A model generated the notes under the pieces. It had not been told where the DNA came from. It saw only the letters and a program-made list of their open reading frames with translations, and did not search any database. Made by a program: the position numbers and the translations under genes. A stretch of 64,000 nt of DNA from Strigops habroptila (lineage: Eukaryota > Chordata > Aves > Psittaciformes > Psittacidae): contig NC_044282.2 in the NCBI RefSeq assembly GCF_004027225.2, positions 59,327,225 to 59,391,224 of the forward strand. Reading direction: 5' to 3'. This document shows, piece by piece, positions 16,685-28,850 of the stretch; position 1 is the first letter of the stretch; every line of letters starts with the position of its first letter.

Positions 16685-16772
16685 CTCTTAGCACAGCCTC
16701 GGAGGAGCCCTTGAGGTGAGCTGATACAACCCAGGGTTCTGAGGGAGGCCCCAGTTTGTCAACTTTTTGACC
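16685..16772 (-). CDS. PKHD1: PKHD1 exon (human exon 63 equivalent), ectodomain
   Basis: This 88-nt exon encodes 29 residues beginning GQKVDKLGPPSEPWVVSA and ending AVLR plus one base of Gly. The acceptor (TTTTTCCTTCCAG|GGTC) is strong. The donor is AAGAG|GTTTGG, a weak GT donor without the usual purine at +3 or A at +4. Frame enters at phase 0 from the 136-nt exon and leaves at phase 1 into the 108-nt exon. The Pro/Trp-containing LGPPSEPW segment followed by a strand fits the juxtamembrane ectodomain. No signal or membrane segment is present. Confidence 0.88.
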
Positions 16773-18473
16773 CTGGAAGGAAAAACAGAAGAATTAAAGT
16801 CTTGTCTCCTCAACGAGAAGAAAGAAAGTTCTGATGCTTTTATGACTAGTGGGAGGGCAGTTTGCATCTACATGTCACATGATACAAATGTCACAAAGCT
16901 CACCAGAACTCTTTAAGATGACCTTAAGCATGGAAGAACCAATTCTAGTGACTTCAGCTCTGCTTCAATCAAGCCTGGCAAGGTTTGCTGGTTCAGTTGA
17001 AGTATCTAGGGTCACATTCACATCATTTATGAGAAGCAGCTAATTTTGACATTGTGACTTCTATGGCATCTATGTTCACATAACCAGAGCAGGTTTGAGG
17101 TTGGAAGGGACCTCTGGAGGTCATTTGGTCCAACCTTCTGCTGAAGCAGAGACACATAGAAGGGATTGCCCATTGTTATGTCCAGATGACTTTTGAATAT
17201 CTCCAAGGATGATGACTTTACAAGTCCAAGGAAACTGAGTAGATTCAGTCTGTCTATTTAGTCAGGCTGAAGATTTAAATTCCTCATACGCTCAGTAAAA
17301 GAAACTAATTTTGATACCTAAGTTATCCAGTGTGTGCAGGTGTGCAGGATCTAGGTCCTATAGGCTATGTGTATATGAAAATATCAACTTTCAGTTGATT
17401 TGTTTTGGGCTTTTTTTGAGGGAGCTACTAGTTCTCAAGTCTAGTAGAAAACACAAAACACTGCTGGAGAGGGATATGAAAGTCAAGGAAAGATTCAATT
17501 GCCTAGATCTAAGTTTTATGTGACATCCAGCAGACTTGGCTTGTGGAAAGGTCTTATCTTTCTGCAGGAGCTAGAAGCCAAATAATAGCATATTGAACAC
17601 CCTACAACACAACAAGATACCTACGTGTAGGGAACTGAAGTGAAACAGAAAGAAGCTGAAAGTCTTGTACCTCAGTTGTAAAATCAGTATAATGACTAGC
17701 GGATATACAGAGCTAGTTTTATTGTAAAGCAACTTTGCACCCAGAAATAACGTGCACAAAGCTGTCCAAGCTTGGATTTGACACCAGGCTTCTGGGCCAC
17801 CACTGTAATTCTGTTATTGGTTATTCTGTGGCTATGCTTTTGCCTGTCCAGAAAAATAGGAATGATTCCACTATAGAAAGTAGTTGGAAAACAGGAAAGA
17901 GGACATGAAAATATAAAGAAAATAGAACCATACCACAAAGACATGCTATGCAGATTTCACCTGACTTTGGTGACTAAATCTAGTCTAACAACCCACCAAC
18001 ATCTAAGGACTCACTGGACCTAGTCTGCTGCTTCCAGGGCTCGTGTCACCGTCTCTGGAAGCGCTAAATCACATCACATAGAAGTCCATGTTTGTTTTAA
18101 ACACGGTGATCTCTACTCAGCACTGCTCTACATGGTCTGGACTTGCTTGGGCAGACCAGGATACCCCATTATATCCGATATTGGCAGACTTCATGGCTGT
18201 GTTGCTGTTCCTATATTCATCAATGATATCCTCTAAGCTTTAGGAGCAGAAATCAGAAAGCTGCACACAATTGTTTCTACAACACATATCTAACATTCAC
18301 AGATACGAGCTGAAAAATGTAAACAGTTCATCCTGGAAGATACCAATAGCTACTTATTTATAAAGCTATCTTCCACCATATTTAGGTCCATCTCATAGCT
18401 TTAGGATTGCTTGGAAATGGCAGAATCATACAGAATTAAGAGAAGTGTCCATCCACAGAGGGGAAAATCCTAC
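16773..18473 (-). other. PKHD1 intron with a CR1 fragment
   Basis: This 1.7-kb intron has donor GGAAG|GTAGG and acceptor TTCCTTCCAG. Apart from the CR1 3' fragment at 17083-17225 it holds nothing I can identify. Confidence 0.8.
17083..17225 (-). mobile_element. CR1 LINE 3' end fragment
   Basis: AGGTTGGAAGGGACCTCTGG followed by AGGTCATTTGGTCCAACC is a recognisable CR1 3' end in minus orientation, followed by diverged internal sequence ending near ATCTCCAAGGATG. The octamer tail is missing. Confidence 0.8.
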
Positions 18474-18609
18474 CTTCCTGTCCAGGAAAATGATTTTTGG
18501 CTGTACAGGAAGCTGCTTCTCAATTTCTCCATCTGAGGGCTGCACCTGAACAGAGATGTTATAAGGTCTCACATACAAGCATGTTTCCGGATGTTGTCTG
18601 CTTCCATTT
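18474..18609 (-). CDS. PKHD1: PKHD1 exon (human exon 62 equivalent), ectodomain
   Basis: This 136-nt exon encodes 45 complete residues after completing an Arg codon, and ends in phase 0 at GGAAG|GTAGG. The translation runs NGSRQHPETCLYV, then RPYNISVQVQPSDG, then LPVQPKIIFLDRK: alternating beta-strands with two N-glycosylation sequons (NGS, NIS), as expected for an extracellular stretch. The acceptor chosen is GTGAAAG|A at 18609, the first AG after a T-rich tract. A second in-frame acceptor GGAAGCAG|A exists 12 nt further in (exon high end 18597) and would omit NGSR. A 136-nt length fits what I remember of the human exon, but that was not checked. Confidence 0.88.
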
Positions 18610-19845
18610 CTTTCACATGCAAAGGAATGTGGAAAAAAAATAAAATCAGAAAATTAATGCTATGAAAACACCCAATGCTAGTCCCAGAGGTAATTCACAT
18701 TTTACCTAGGAACAACATGCTACTTTCTGCTCACAGGATTTTCCACCTTAGTAATGCAACTGGCAATACTTAGTGTCTGTTATGAATAGGATGGAGCACT
18801 ATACCGAATGACTGCTGATTTACCTTATAATGGCATTTTGATTCCTTGGGTGAGCACAATATGCATGGAATTATGAAACAAACATCACTTCCAAGCAGAG
18901 ACCAGCATCAAAGTAATAAAAAATCGTTTTGTTTTAATCCACAGTTTACAAATGGGAAAGTGAGAAATTAGCATAATGAATTATGTCCCTGGTATCACAC
19001 TGAGTATGTGGCAGAGAAAGGGATTTTATGGATACATAAACACAATGCTTTAGCCCCAAAGTCTTCATTGCAGTGAACTGATAACAGTGGAAGCTGCAAA
19101 TGTTTCCTATTCAGCAGAAAGATTTCCAATGAACACCTTTGAGCAACTCTAAGAAAAAAAATTCAGTTCCTCTACACAACCACAGCCTATCTGGGGCTTT
19201 ATTGCATTTTCTTACCCTGCCATACCTGGGTTCTTACCCTTAGTTGTGTGCAAAGTCCGCATACTGAAATGTACAGATATCCCATTGAAAGACATCAGGT
19301 TTTCCAAGACTGAAATTTGAATTAGAGCATCACAGGAGAGGGGTTTTGCATTTGAATCAAGAACCAACACTTTATTCTGAGGCAGTATAATTTCATTCCC
19401 TCTCACAGTGCTTTGTGTCATTTAGTATCTCATATATATATAATTTATATATATATAAAAGCCTCTAATCCACAATTACAGTGAAGCGGCTGGGGGTTTG
19501 GCATTGTCTTGAAATGAAAATAGAAAAGCTATTCATTCATCTCTAGTCTTAGCTTAAAACTGTTTACAAACAGAAGATATGTGGAGCACAAGTTTCCTTT
19601 GGTCTAACTCAGTTTTTGGTTTAAGTTTTGGGTTTGTTGGCAGTTTTTTACAGATGCTACTATGCATTACAAACCTGAAACTGTTTATACTGCAGCTGCT
19701 GGGAAATACTGGTCTGAATCACAGACACTGGGAAGGTCAACTAAGGGTTTAAGGACACCTACAGTCTCAAGAACTAGCTCAAAGATTTAAGTTTCAGTTC
19801 TTATCCTGGTTCTTTTTCTTTTTTGTGAGTGGGAAAGTGATGATG

Positions 19846-20300
19846 ATGATAAGGGGGCTGGAGCACCTCCCATATGAAGACAGGCTGAGAAAAGTTGGGA
19901 CTGTTCAGCCTAGAGAAGAGAAGGCTGTGTGGAGACCTACAAGGGGGCCTACAAGGATACTGGAGAGAGGCTTTACATCAGGGACTGTAGTGACAGGGCA
20001 AGTGGTAATGTTTACACTTAAACAGAGGAAGTTCAGGTTAAAATCGTGCTCATTTTACACAGTAAAGGCAAAATGTGGTTGTAGGAAAAATTAGTTCCTA
20101 CTCCCTAGAGTGAGCAATAGCAAAGAAAATGAAACAAAAATACACATGCATGCTTAAAAATTAATGTCTGTTTTCAGGTAATTTGAATACAGATAACACA
20201 GCACAAGACATGCTTTTTCCCTGCCCATGGCAGTGGGGGTGGAACCTAAATGATCTTTAGGTCCTTTCCAACCCCAAGCATTCTGTGAGTCTGTATCCCA
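19846..20300 (+). mobile_element. CR1 LINE fragment, interrupted
   Basis: The plus strand encodes the CR1 ORF2 signature [16 protein letters not shown], then shifted remnants including LKQRKFRL up to about 20045. The 3' UTR-like end (GATCTTTAGGTCCTTTCCAA, then CATTCTGTGAG) appears only at about 20222-20300. Roughly 170 bp between them do not look like CR1, so the copy has an insertion or rearrangement. Confidence 0.8.
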
Positions 20301-20949
20301 CACGCTCCAACCTGACTCTTGCTATGAGGGAGCCCCTGCCTTAGGGTACAACCCTGCACTCAGCGAGTTATGTTCCTGCAAGTGAGTGTCAGTGTGGAGG
20401 AGGAGGAGAGAGGAGCAGTCTGCCGCTCCCCTGATGATTTGTGCTGAAAGGGAAATAGGTTTTCCTGGCATAGCTTTGCTGCTGGCAGGTGGGGACACGG
20501 GCATGCCTATAGCCTGGCGAGGACCAGAGCAAAGAGAGCTGCCTTCCTCCTGATGGACATGGAGTGCATGCTGTTTTGTCACTACCCTGAAGTCTCATGC
20601 TGGGAAGGAGCAGGCTGGTTTGCAATTCCCTGCTGACAGTGCTCAATGGGGAGCAGCTCTGTTGCTCAGTGCCTTGCAGCTCTTCTAAATGTGGGCACAG
20701 CAGGATGCTCGTGATACCTTAGTCAACAGGGACACCAGGAATCCCAGATCCTTTCACCATCAGTGCCAACACACGTCCGCTGAACATGCTGAGGCTCTGC
20801 AGGAGAGCAAGTGTCTGCTCTTTAGCAGCAAGGAAATCAGAGGTCATAGAAAGTAGAGGTTTATGGCACGTATTAACGTGTGATTGAGAAACTAAGTGGA
20901 AATATTTGGGAAGGAAGTTTCCCTGAAATCAAGGAGAGCTTGTCATTTT

Positions 20950-21055
20950 AACTATAATTACAATAATATCTATAATAATGACAACAATAAAAACAAAACC
21001 ACCACCACCAATAATAATGATAGTAATAATAATAATAGCAATTATTATTATTTGA
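20950..21055 (+). repeat. AT-rich trinucleotide region (AAT)n with ACC run
   Basis: AATAATATCTATAATAATGA, an ACCACCACC run, then several AAT units and TTATTATTATT. The arrangement is imperfect. Confidence 0.85.
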
Positions 21056-23249
21056 CTTCAAGTGGAAAGAGATCAGACTGAGAGCCTGGATCAAGGGTCC
21101 ATTAAAGCTGATTGATACATCTATACTAGAAAACTAAATACTGCCAAAGAACAAGCCTTGGCACTGATACTTGATTACCACTACTTGTTAAACTGTCAGC
21201 CCATCACAAGTTATGGTTCAGGACCAATAACAATGTCCAGGGCAATTTCCAAATGGTCTGGTAACTACTAGAGCTAGAGAATATTCTCACTTGGCAGTTT
21301 GGATGAGGCCAGCCTGAAATGGTGGGTGAGATAATTTAATTTGGACACAGGCTGATCCATATCAGCTGGCCTTGGTGCCAGAGAACAATCCTAACTTATT
21401 TAATTTCCCAATAAACATAGACAATGAAACTAATTGAACAGTTGATTGGGTATGTCTGCAATGCTAGTTTTGTAGCATCAGTATATCCTCAGAATGGGAA
21501 GGAGATTTGGAAGAATTTGGGGAACAAATAATATGTCAAAAAGAATCATGGCTAAGCCTAGGAGATTTTCTTCTTGGTCTTGAAAAGATGGTGATTGCTG
21601 GTGAAGAGAAGACAGGAGGTAGGCTTGGTAAGGACTTGTGTAAGGCAAAGTAGGTACAGATCTACTAAACAGCTGTGAGGAATTTAACATTTTTGGGTAT
21701 CAAATGCATCCTCATGTCATATGATGATGAAGTTAGCCAGACATCAGGTACCTGTGCCCTCTCAGCTGCACTGTTAGAGCTTTGTCTCCCTCTGCAGATC
21801 TTATCATTAAAATAACAGAGACAGGGACAAAGAGACATGAGCATCGAGAAGATGGTGAGGAGTCTGAAGTCATTCCTACTTTAAGCAAAAAAGCTATGTG
21901 AAGGTTGACTTCTATTGCCCATGTTTTCCCATATTATAGGAAGAAATCAAAACCAGAAGAAATAAACTTCAATGGAAAGGAGACCGCACCTTTCCTTGAC
22001 AACAGACGCACAATAAATATGTAATACTGATCATATCTCCTTATGAGGACTAAACCAACGGACTCAACAGGACCCATGGTGTCAGACATTATTGATGGCT
22101 CCCTTCTTTCATATAGGTTGAGTCAATAAGACCAAAATTCAGAAATCTACGAACCTAAACAAAAATTTTAGCTAGCATCAGCGGAGAGCTTTGAACGAAG
22201 CCATGTGTCCACTGCCCTGGAGGTCAGGTGCTGGGATGGCAGAAAGCTAACAAGAGAAGATCTAGGAATGTGGAGAAGTAGCATGGGAGCCTAGGCTGGC
22301 TGTGAAGTGGGATAAGAAACAAGTAACTAAATTGCCTCTGTGGGCAAGGCTGGACAAGAGGAGTATGCTTCTTTATTTAAACATTGTGAGAGTTTCCCTT
22401 CATAAAGCAAAGATGCTTTAGTTAGAAGCTGGATATTCTGCGGCTATTGAAAGCATCAGGTAAGTTGGTTAGACTGAAAAGGTTCTGGAAAAGGTCCAAC
22501 GCATACTGTCCTGGAACATATATTAGTTAAAATCACCAGTCTTTTTGACCAGCTTCTTCTGAGATTAGCTTTTGGGGGTGCTATCACCATCAGATCTGCA
22601 TTTCTCTGTTTGCTAGAGACTGTCCAAACTCCAAATGGCTCCCAATCTAGCTTTCAGGATTTCTCCCCTTCTCCCCCCCACTTTACAAATCAGTAAATAT
22701 AGCCACAGAGCAGGAATGCAGCAGTCCAGGAACACACAGACATGTCTCCCCCATAAGGGCAGTATTCTTTTCCTGCACAGACAACTTTCTTTTTTCAGTC
22801 CCAGTGGCACCAAAAGCTGAAAGCAAGCAGCTGTCTGTTGGGTGCAGCTGGTGGAGTCCAGATTCCTGCAGTCTGGACTGGTAAGATGCCTTAAAAAAGG
22901 AGAAACAGGGAGACTAGAGGGACTTAATGGATCCATTGAAAGGTGAGGTGGGATCACCAGGAGCCTTTAGAAGAAGAGAGACAGAGTAGATGCATCAGAT
23001 AGGAAAGAAACATCCTCTGAATTCTTTAGTGACTTCCATTAATTGCTGTAGATTAATGGAAATACCCCTACTTACAGACCTGCCTGCTGGCGGCAAGGAG
23101 CTAAGCCAGGCCTCCTCCATAACACACTCCCAAAGTTTACTGTCAGAGAAACGTCTTCTATTAAATGTAAACAGCATCCCGCCGGAGGCCAGAGCTTTGC
23201 CACTGCTGCATATCCCAAGGTAATACCACTTTAAGCTCCACATAAACTC

Positions 23250-24070
23250 TTAAACAGTTTCTATCCTAAAACCAGACCGTAGGTGGTACAGTTTTTTACG
23301 ATATGTTATAATAGTGCAATAAATCTGTTAGCTTAAAATCGAATCTCCGTGGCCTTTTAGAGAAATCATCATTAAATGCAAGGCCCTGTTAATGATGCCA
23401 TCCCAGTGAAATTGTTTAATCTGCTAGGGGGGTGGAAGGTCACCAAATGAATTTTTTATAATACATCAACTTGACACGCAATAGGGAAAACTGTAATAGA
23501 TAAAAGCAAAGGAAAAGGGCACTGTCTTCTTCTGATAGGTCAATAGCAGCCAAGAGAGTCACTCATCCACTTTTCCTTCACTATCGTGCTCCTTTTCCAT
23601 TTAATATGGACACCCAATTAATACCTCAGCACCATAGACAACCTCGTTTTAGGTGAATTATAGCAATTTCTTCCCCCTGCTCCGAAATGAAAGTGATCAC
23701 AATACATCATAGCATTGTGCGAATTAACGTTAATTGATTCGAGTTACCAAGCATTGATGGGCCACTTCTATAATCTGGTCCTTATTGTGAGCTGGAAGGG
23801 ATGGAGGGAAGATTAGATTGCATCCTCTGTTGCTTTGACAACGGCGGTCACCTGATGGCTTGTTAGACAGTTGTACGCTTCTATTGCCGGCCCCAGTGGG
23901 GTCGTCAGTAAACTGGAGTGATGTCCAAACATCATTACACGCTGCTCCGATATTAAAGCAAAGGGATTAGCACCTTATTGCAAGCAACCTGGATTTGTCA
24001 TTGTGCTGTCGTTATCCAATTTCCAGATGATAATGTGACTGTGGCCTGCGGGCACAAGGTCCTACAGCCA
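23250..24070. promoter_or_regulatory. Candidate conserved noncoding element (CpG-retaining)
   Basis: By my count about twenty CpGs in about 820 bp, in a CpG-poor intron. It also carries homeodomain-type AT motifs (GTTAATTGATT, TAATTAA-like), an E-box (CACCTG) beside GATGG, and no repeat signature. There is no coding potential across the block. This is inference; no alignment was made. Confidence 0.4.
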
Positions 24071-24078
24071 AACCAAGG

Positions 24079-24137
24079 TGTGTGTGTATATATATATATG
24101 TACATGCACACACGTATACATATATATGTGCACACAT
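24079..24137. repeat. Alternating purine-pyrimidine tract (TG/TA/CA)
   Basis: GTGTGTGTATATATATATAT, then GTACATGCACACACGTATAC and ATATATATGTGCACACA. It alternates almost perfectly and is partly self-complementary, directly beside the CpG-retaining block at 23250-24070. Confidence 0.88.
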
Positions 24138-27100
24138 CCCCACGAAGACCCAGCACCCCAAGCCTTTTAACCCTTTGTTCACCATATTCCTGCTAAGCAA
24201 GCATGTGGAAGAATTTTTCTCCTTTCCCTATCTAACCCACAGCAGCAATCAAGAGCATGATGCGACAGCAAAGTGGGCTGACCTGGGAGCTGGCATGGCC
24301 GTCACTCAAGCGAATGTCACACCTGACAAGCTGTGCTGATAGAGGTGACACCACTCACATGTTAAATAAGGCAGAGTGGGGAAAGGATCGGTCCCTCTGT
24401 GATGTGGCTGTGTCAAGTCCTCTCTGCTGTGTGCACTCGTCATGTAAATCATTGTTTTTACTGCAGGTCCCATTAATTGTCAAGGGGGAAAAAGAATCCA
24501 TATGTGACATGAGCAAGGCAGGTTTCATTTGACAGCACTGGGGTACCAGTGATGGGACCAGATCTCTGTCCAGTGCCTGAGAAAGATGATGGAGACACTC
24601 TTGGCTTTCCTGCATGTGTCCAAACAGCCATAACTTCTTGGGAACACCAGGGAATTAGGAAAAGCACCTCTTCGGCTGATCTTTTCATTTTAAACTGAGA
24701 TTTCGTAACACAAGCCCTTCAAATTCAAGAATTCCCACACTGGTGTTGGGAATATATGGCAATATATCCCTCATTCCTCCCACAGAGACCTGCAAAATCC
24801 CACGCTCCTTTTCCCAAGTATCTCCTACCCTTACCATTTTCCTCCTCTTTTGCTCTTTCCTGCTCTCCTTTCACCTTTCCTACCTCCTGCTTCCTTCCCA
24901 CAGAAGAACCAGTTGGTTTTTGGAAGACCATGGTCAGAGTAAACTGTGGTTTCCACCATGATTACAGTGCGGGTAGGACTTGTATTTGTCTGAATCTTGT
25001 AGTTCATGAGTGTCACCTTTAAGTGGGGTTGGCAAATTTTTAGATAGGTTTACCATGTACAGTAGGTACTAACAGAAAGTTAGTTCAAATCTAAGGTTCA
25101 GAGGGGAAATGTAGCTTGGGGGATTGCTAGTTGGTGATAGACTCTTTAACCCCTACACTGCCAGAAGGGTTCCAGTCCAGGACAGCCATGGTGAACGAAT
25201 ATCATTATCTGATTTGCAGTGGCAACGTGAAGCTCCATGGCTGCTGCCTAGAAGGGCATTTTTGGGATTTGTTTGAAAACTTACAACGGAAATACTGGCT
25301 TCACACAAGGATCATATACAAAACAGCACGCTACTTTTTTCGTAAGCTCCTCATAGAGCCTCAAGTGCTGCAATAACTGCAGCTCTGAGGTCAGGATTTT
25401 AGCATCCTGCCTTTGCGTACCCTATGGAGGAAAATTTGATCCCTACACAAGAAGAAAGTTGTCAGCTCCCTTTTTTAAAACCCTGCGGAGTTCCATACAG
25501 CAGCCTGCATGAAACCTGCACGAAGGTTACCAAACCCAAGCACTTTGGGATAAGGATGTGTCAGAATTAGTCTAATTTGGATCTCTAACCCTGCCTGCTT
25601 GTTTATGTGCCATGTGACATAGTGAATTCATAATAATTTCTCATTTAGCCTTCTGCATGGGTATTGCTGGCTGAATGAGGTCTTTGAGGATTCGCTTCAC
25701 TTCTGTTGCTTGCTGTGCATCTCAAACACCATTATTTCTTGTACACACACTGTTTTTCACATGCTACCCCAAACCTAATTCTTAATAAAGAAAGCATAAT
25801 GCCTGCAAATTTCAGATTGTAGCAGGTTAAAGGTCCATCAAGAAGGAACAAAGCACGCTGCTCTAGTGTGGGGATATGGACTAAACGGCTTCTGGATGAC
25901 TGTCGAGCTATGTATTTCTGATTTTGTATAAAGCCAGCAGAACAAACACACAAAAAGCTTTTGCCGTTGTGCTCTCTTGTTCTTTTACTTTTCTATTTAT
26001 GTTGATATTAGGCAAACTTTGCAAAACAGATATTTCTATCTGTAAATACACTGCAGTATATATTAATACACAGACATTTGCAGGAAGATAAAACTATGTC
26101 ATAGTCATCTCTGATTCTCCAGCTGTGCAGGACTATAGCAGTCATAACGATCACCTCTGTCTTTCCTTGACAAACCAATAAGCCATGCTTGAAGTGACCC
26201 TAACAAAGGAGTTAAATTAAAATAATTTCAAAAAAACATTTTGAATCATAACAGACAAGTTGATTTTTTAAAGGTTCGTCAATGTGATATGCAGACTTGC
26301 TGCCTAGGTACCCAACCAAGCAAGGTTTCCAAGGCTCCATTCAGCCCCGCTGTCCTGGGCTGCAAAGATGAACACCCAGTCTCTGCTGATCAAAGATTTT
26401 TCTATTGTTGTCTTGATGCAAGTGGATCAACTAGTCTGAAACCATGGGGAGACTGGCCTGACAGGAGTGCAGGTTCTGTGTATATCTGACAGCCTGATTG
26501 GATTTTGTATGACTCTGGGGTGAAAATATTTCTCTTTCTCTTCCACAGAAAAATACGCTGGGATACTTAGCCTTACTTGTAATCCCAGCCCCATTATCCT
26601 TGCTGGTGCTAGCATGTACCACCTAAAGAGAGACAGATAGGCAGTGAGGATACTACATTTCCCAACAGGAAAACCCTGATTGTATTTCACAAGTTATCTG
26701 TGGCCTTATTGCATCAGAAATGTCAGCTGTGAGTAATTCCAGAAAAGCTATGACTGATGGGGATCAATAAATAACACTGCAGAGGAGCCCAAGCAGCCAA
26801 GGGTGGATGAGGTCTGAGCTGGTCCTATGATCTGGTGATGTTAGTATTCTTTTCAATATACATCCCAGGTCTTCCCCTATTGAGACGGTGAATCTATGGT
26901 TTTAAGCTAACACTGCTCTTGTCCCTGTAATACAGCAGCCTCCTTCCTAGAAACCTTTCCTGATCCCTGCTGCTCTGACTGGTTTCATAGAATATGCTCA
27001 GATGGGAAGACAAACCACAGCTGGGAGAGCAGTCTCCAGTGTGGAGAAGATGTTATTTGTGCCTAGAAAAAGACAACCACAAGGTTTCTCCTCTGGCACA

Positions 27101-27555
27101 CAGAAAAGGGTGGTCCTTTCCTTTAAGTGATTTCTGCTTTTCCCCTTCCATTATGTAACACTAATGCATTCAGGAATCTATAGGCATTTAGTAGAGTTCC
27201 GGTGAACTTACTTACTCTAAAAAAATCTATACCTTGTTCCATTCCCACAGTGCAGTTGTTGTTGCTCCACGTGTTCTGCTCATCAGTAATGGACACACTG
27301 AATGAGGGGTCTCATACCTGTCACACTCTGCAGACTATGGCATGTCTTGGGGTGGCATAAAGACAAGGTAACATTTCCTATCACTGTCTGTAAAACTTAC
27401 CACTTTTTTTTACTGTCTTATTTTGTAGTGTCCTACATTGTAGCACAAATACCCCCACTGACATTAGTGATATCAGTTGTGCTGATAAAAAATATTGTAT
27501 ACCTTGAGAGTCTGGATCTTGGAAATAATTTCCCACTGTGCTTAATATAACACCA

Positions 27556-27640
27556 CTTTAAACAAAAAACCAAAAACCAACAAAACAACCAAAACAACAA
27601 CAACAACGAACCAACACTAACAATCCAAAACTAAACAAAA
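27556..27640 (+). repeat. A/C-rich low-complexity run (AAC)n
   Basis: AACAAAAAACCAAAAACCAA followed by repeated AAC units; no T over about 50 bases. Confidence 0.85.
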
Positions 27641-28687
27641 AAGCAAATATTCCTATGATCACAGACCAGTGTCCTTCTGTGGCTGCTTCACTACCACAGA
27701 CCTCATAGTGCTTAATAAAAAAGTTAAGCTTAGTTTGTATAGCTAGCAGCCAACAGACATTGGGATGGTACAGGGGTCGGTGGTAAATGGTAGATAATAT
27801 GGGGTTAATTAAAGAAAGTAAGTCTTAGACAAATCCAATTTCTTTCTTGTGTAGATGGAATATGCTTATACTTGGGTAATGCTCAGTAGTGCACGACATC
27901 AAAAAATAACATTATGTAATATCAAGAGACTACACAATAAGGTTGCCAAACATCAAATCTCTTGTCCGCTATTAAAAACAGATGGGACATTACCTTTTTC
28001 ATATTTCCCATATGCTTTTAATACAGATTCAGGATCTAAGGCTGAAATACACTGCTGTCTGCTCACTTCCCAGCCCTGTCCTCCCAGCCTTCTCTGCAGA
28101 TAAGGGCTGCCATCTGGGCCATTGCAAATAGTGGCTGCAAGAGGCTGAAAGGAGCAAGACGGGGACAGAGGAACGAAGGAGGGACAGAAAGGGTTGTTTG
28201 CTGCTGTGGAGGAGAGGAAAAAAAATGACCCTCAAAAAGTCAGTCTGGTATAGAATATAAAATTAAAAATAGTATGTAAAAAACTGACCAAGAACTAGGT
28301 AACTGGCAGAGCTTAAAAGGCAGCTCCCATTGAGAAATTATTATAAAATAAAGGAGCATCCTGTGTTCTGTCAAGATCAGCTGCAGGCCTGATCCTATAT
28401 GTACATCGAGAAACAAATATAAAGACACTGCTGATAAAATGCATGGAAGGATTGGTGGGCTGATAAATTATGAAGAGAAAAGACAGATCATTATGTGTGC
28501 AGGATCTGGGCAAAAAAACTGAGTGGATTTGGTCCTGGAAAGCTAGAGCTTGAAAGGATCTAGGGAATACAGTGAACAAACAGACAACCATGGGATCTAT
28601 TTCTGTGGAAAAATGGGCTTATGGAATCATTGAATTCTGCCAGTAGAAAATGGGATTTAATAATACTTTTGCATATGGCACTGATGT

Positions 28688-28850
28688 AGAATCATATAAT
28701 CATAGAATACTGTGTTGGAAGGAACCTCAAGGTTCATCTGGTCCAATCTTTCTTGGCAAAAGCATGGTCTAGACAAGATGGCCCAAGACCCTGTCCAGCT
28801 GAATCTTAAAAGTGTCCAGTGTTGGGAAATCAACCATGGAGGAAAACTGT
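28688..28850 (-). mobile_element. CR1 LINE 3' end with octamer tail
   Basis: The sequence starts AGAATCATATAATCATAGAA, then TGTTGGAAGGAACCTCAAGG, and continues through GACCCTGTCCAGCTGAATC, matching the 3' end of a minus-strand CR1 copy. Confidence 0.85.
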
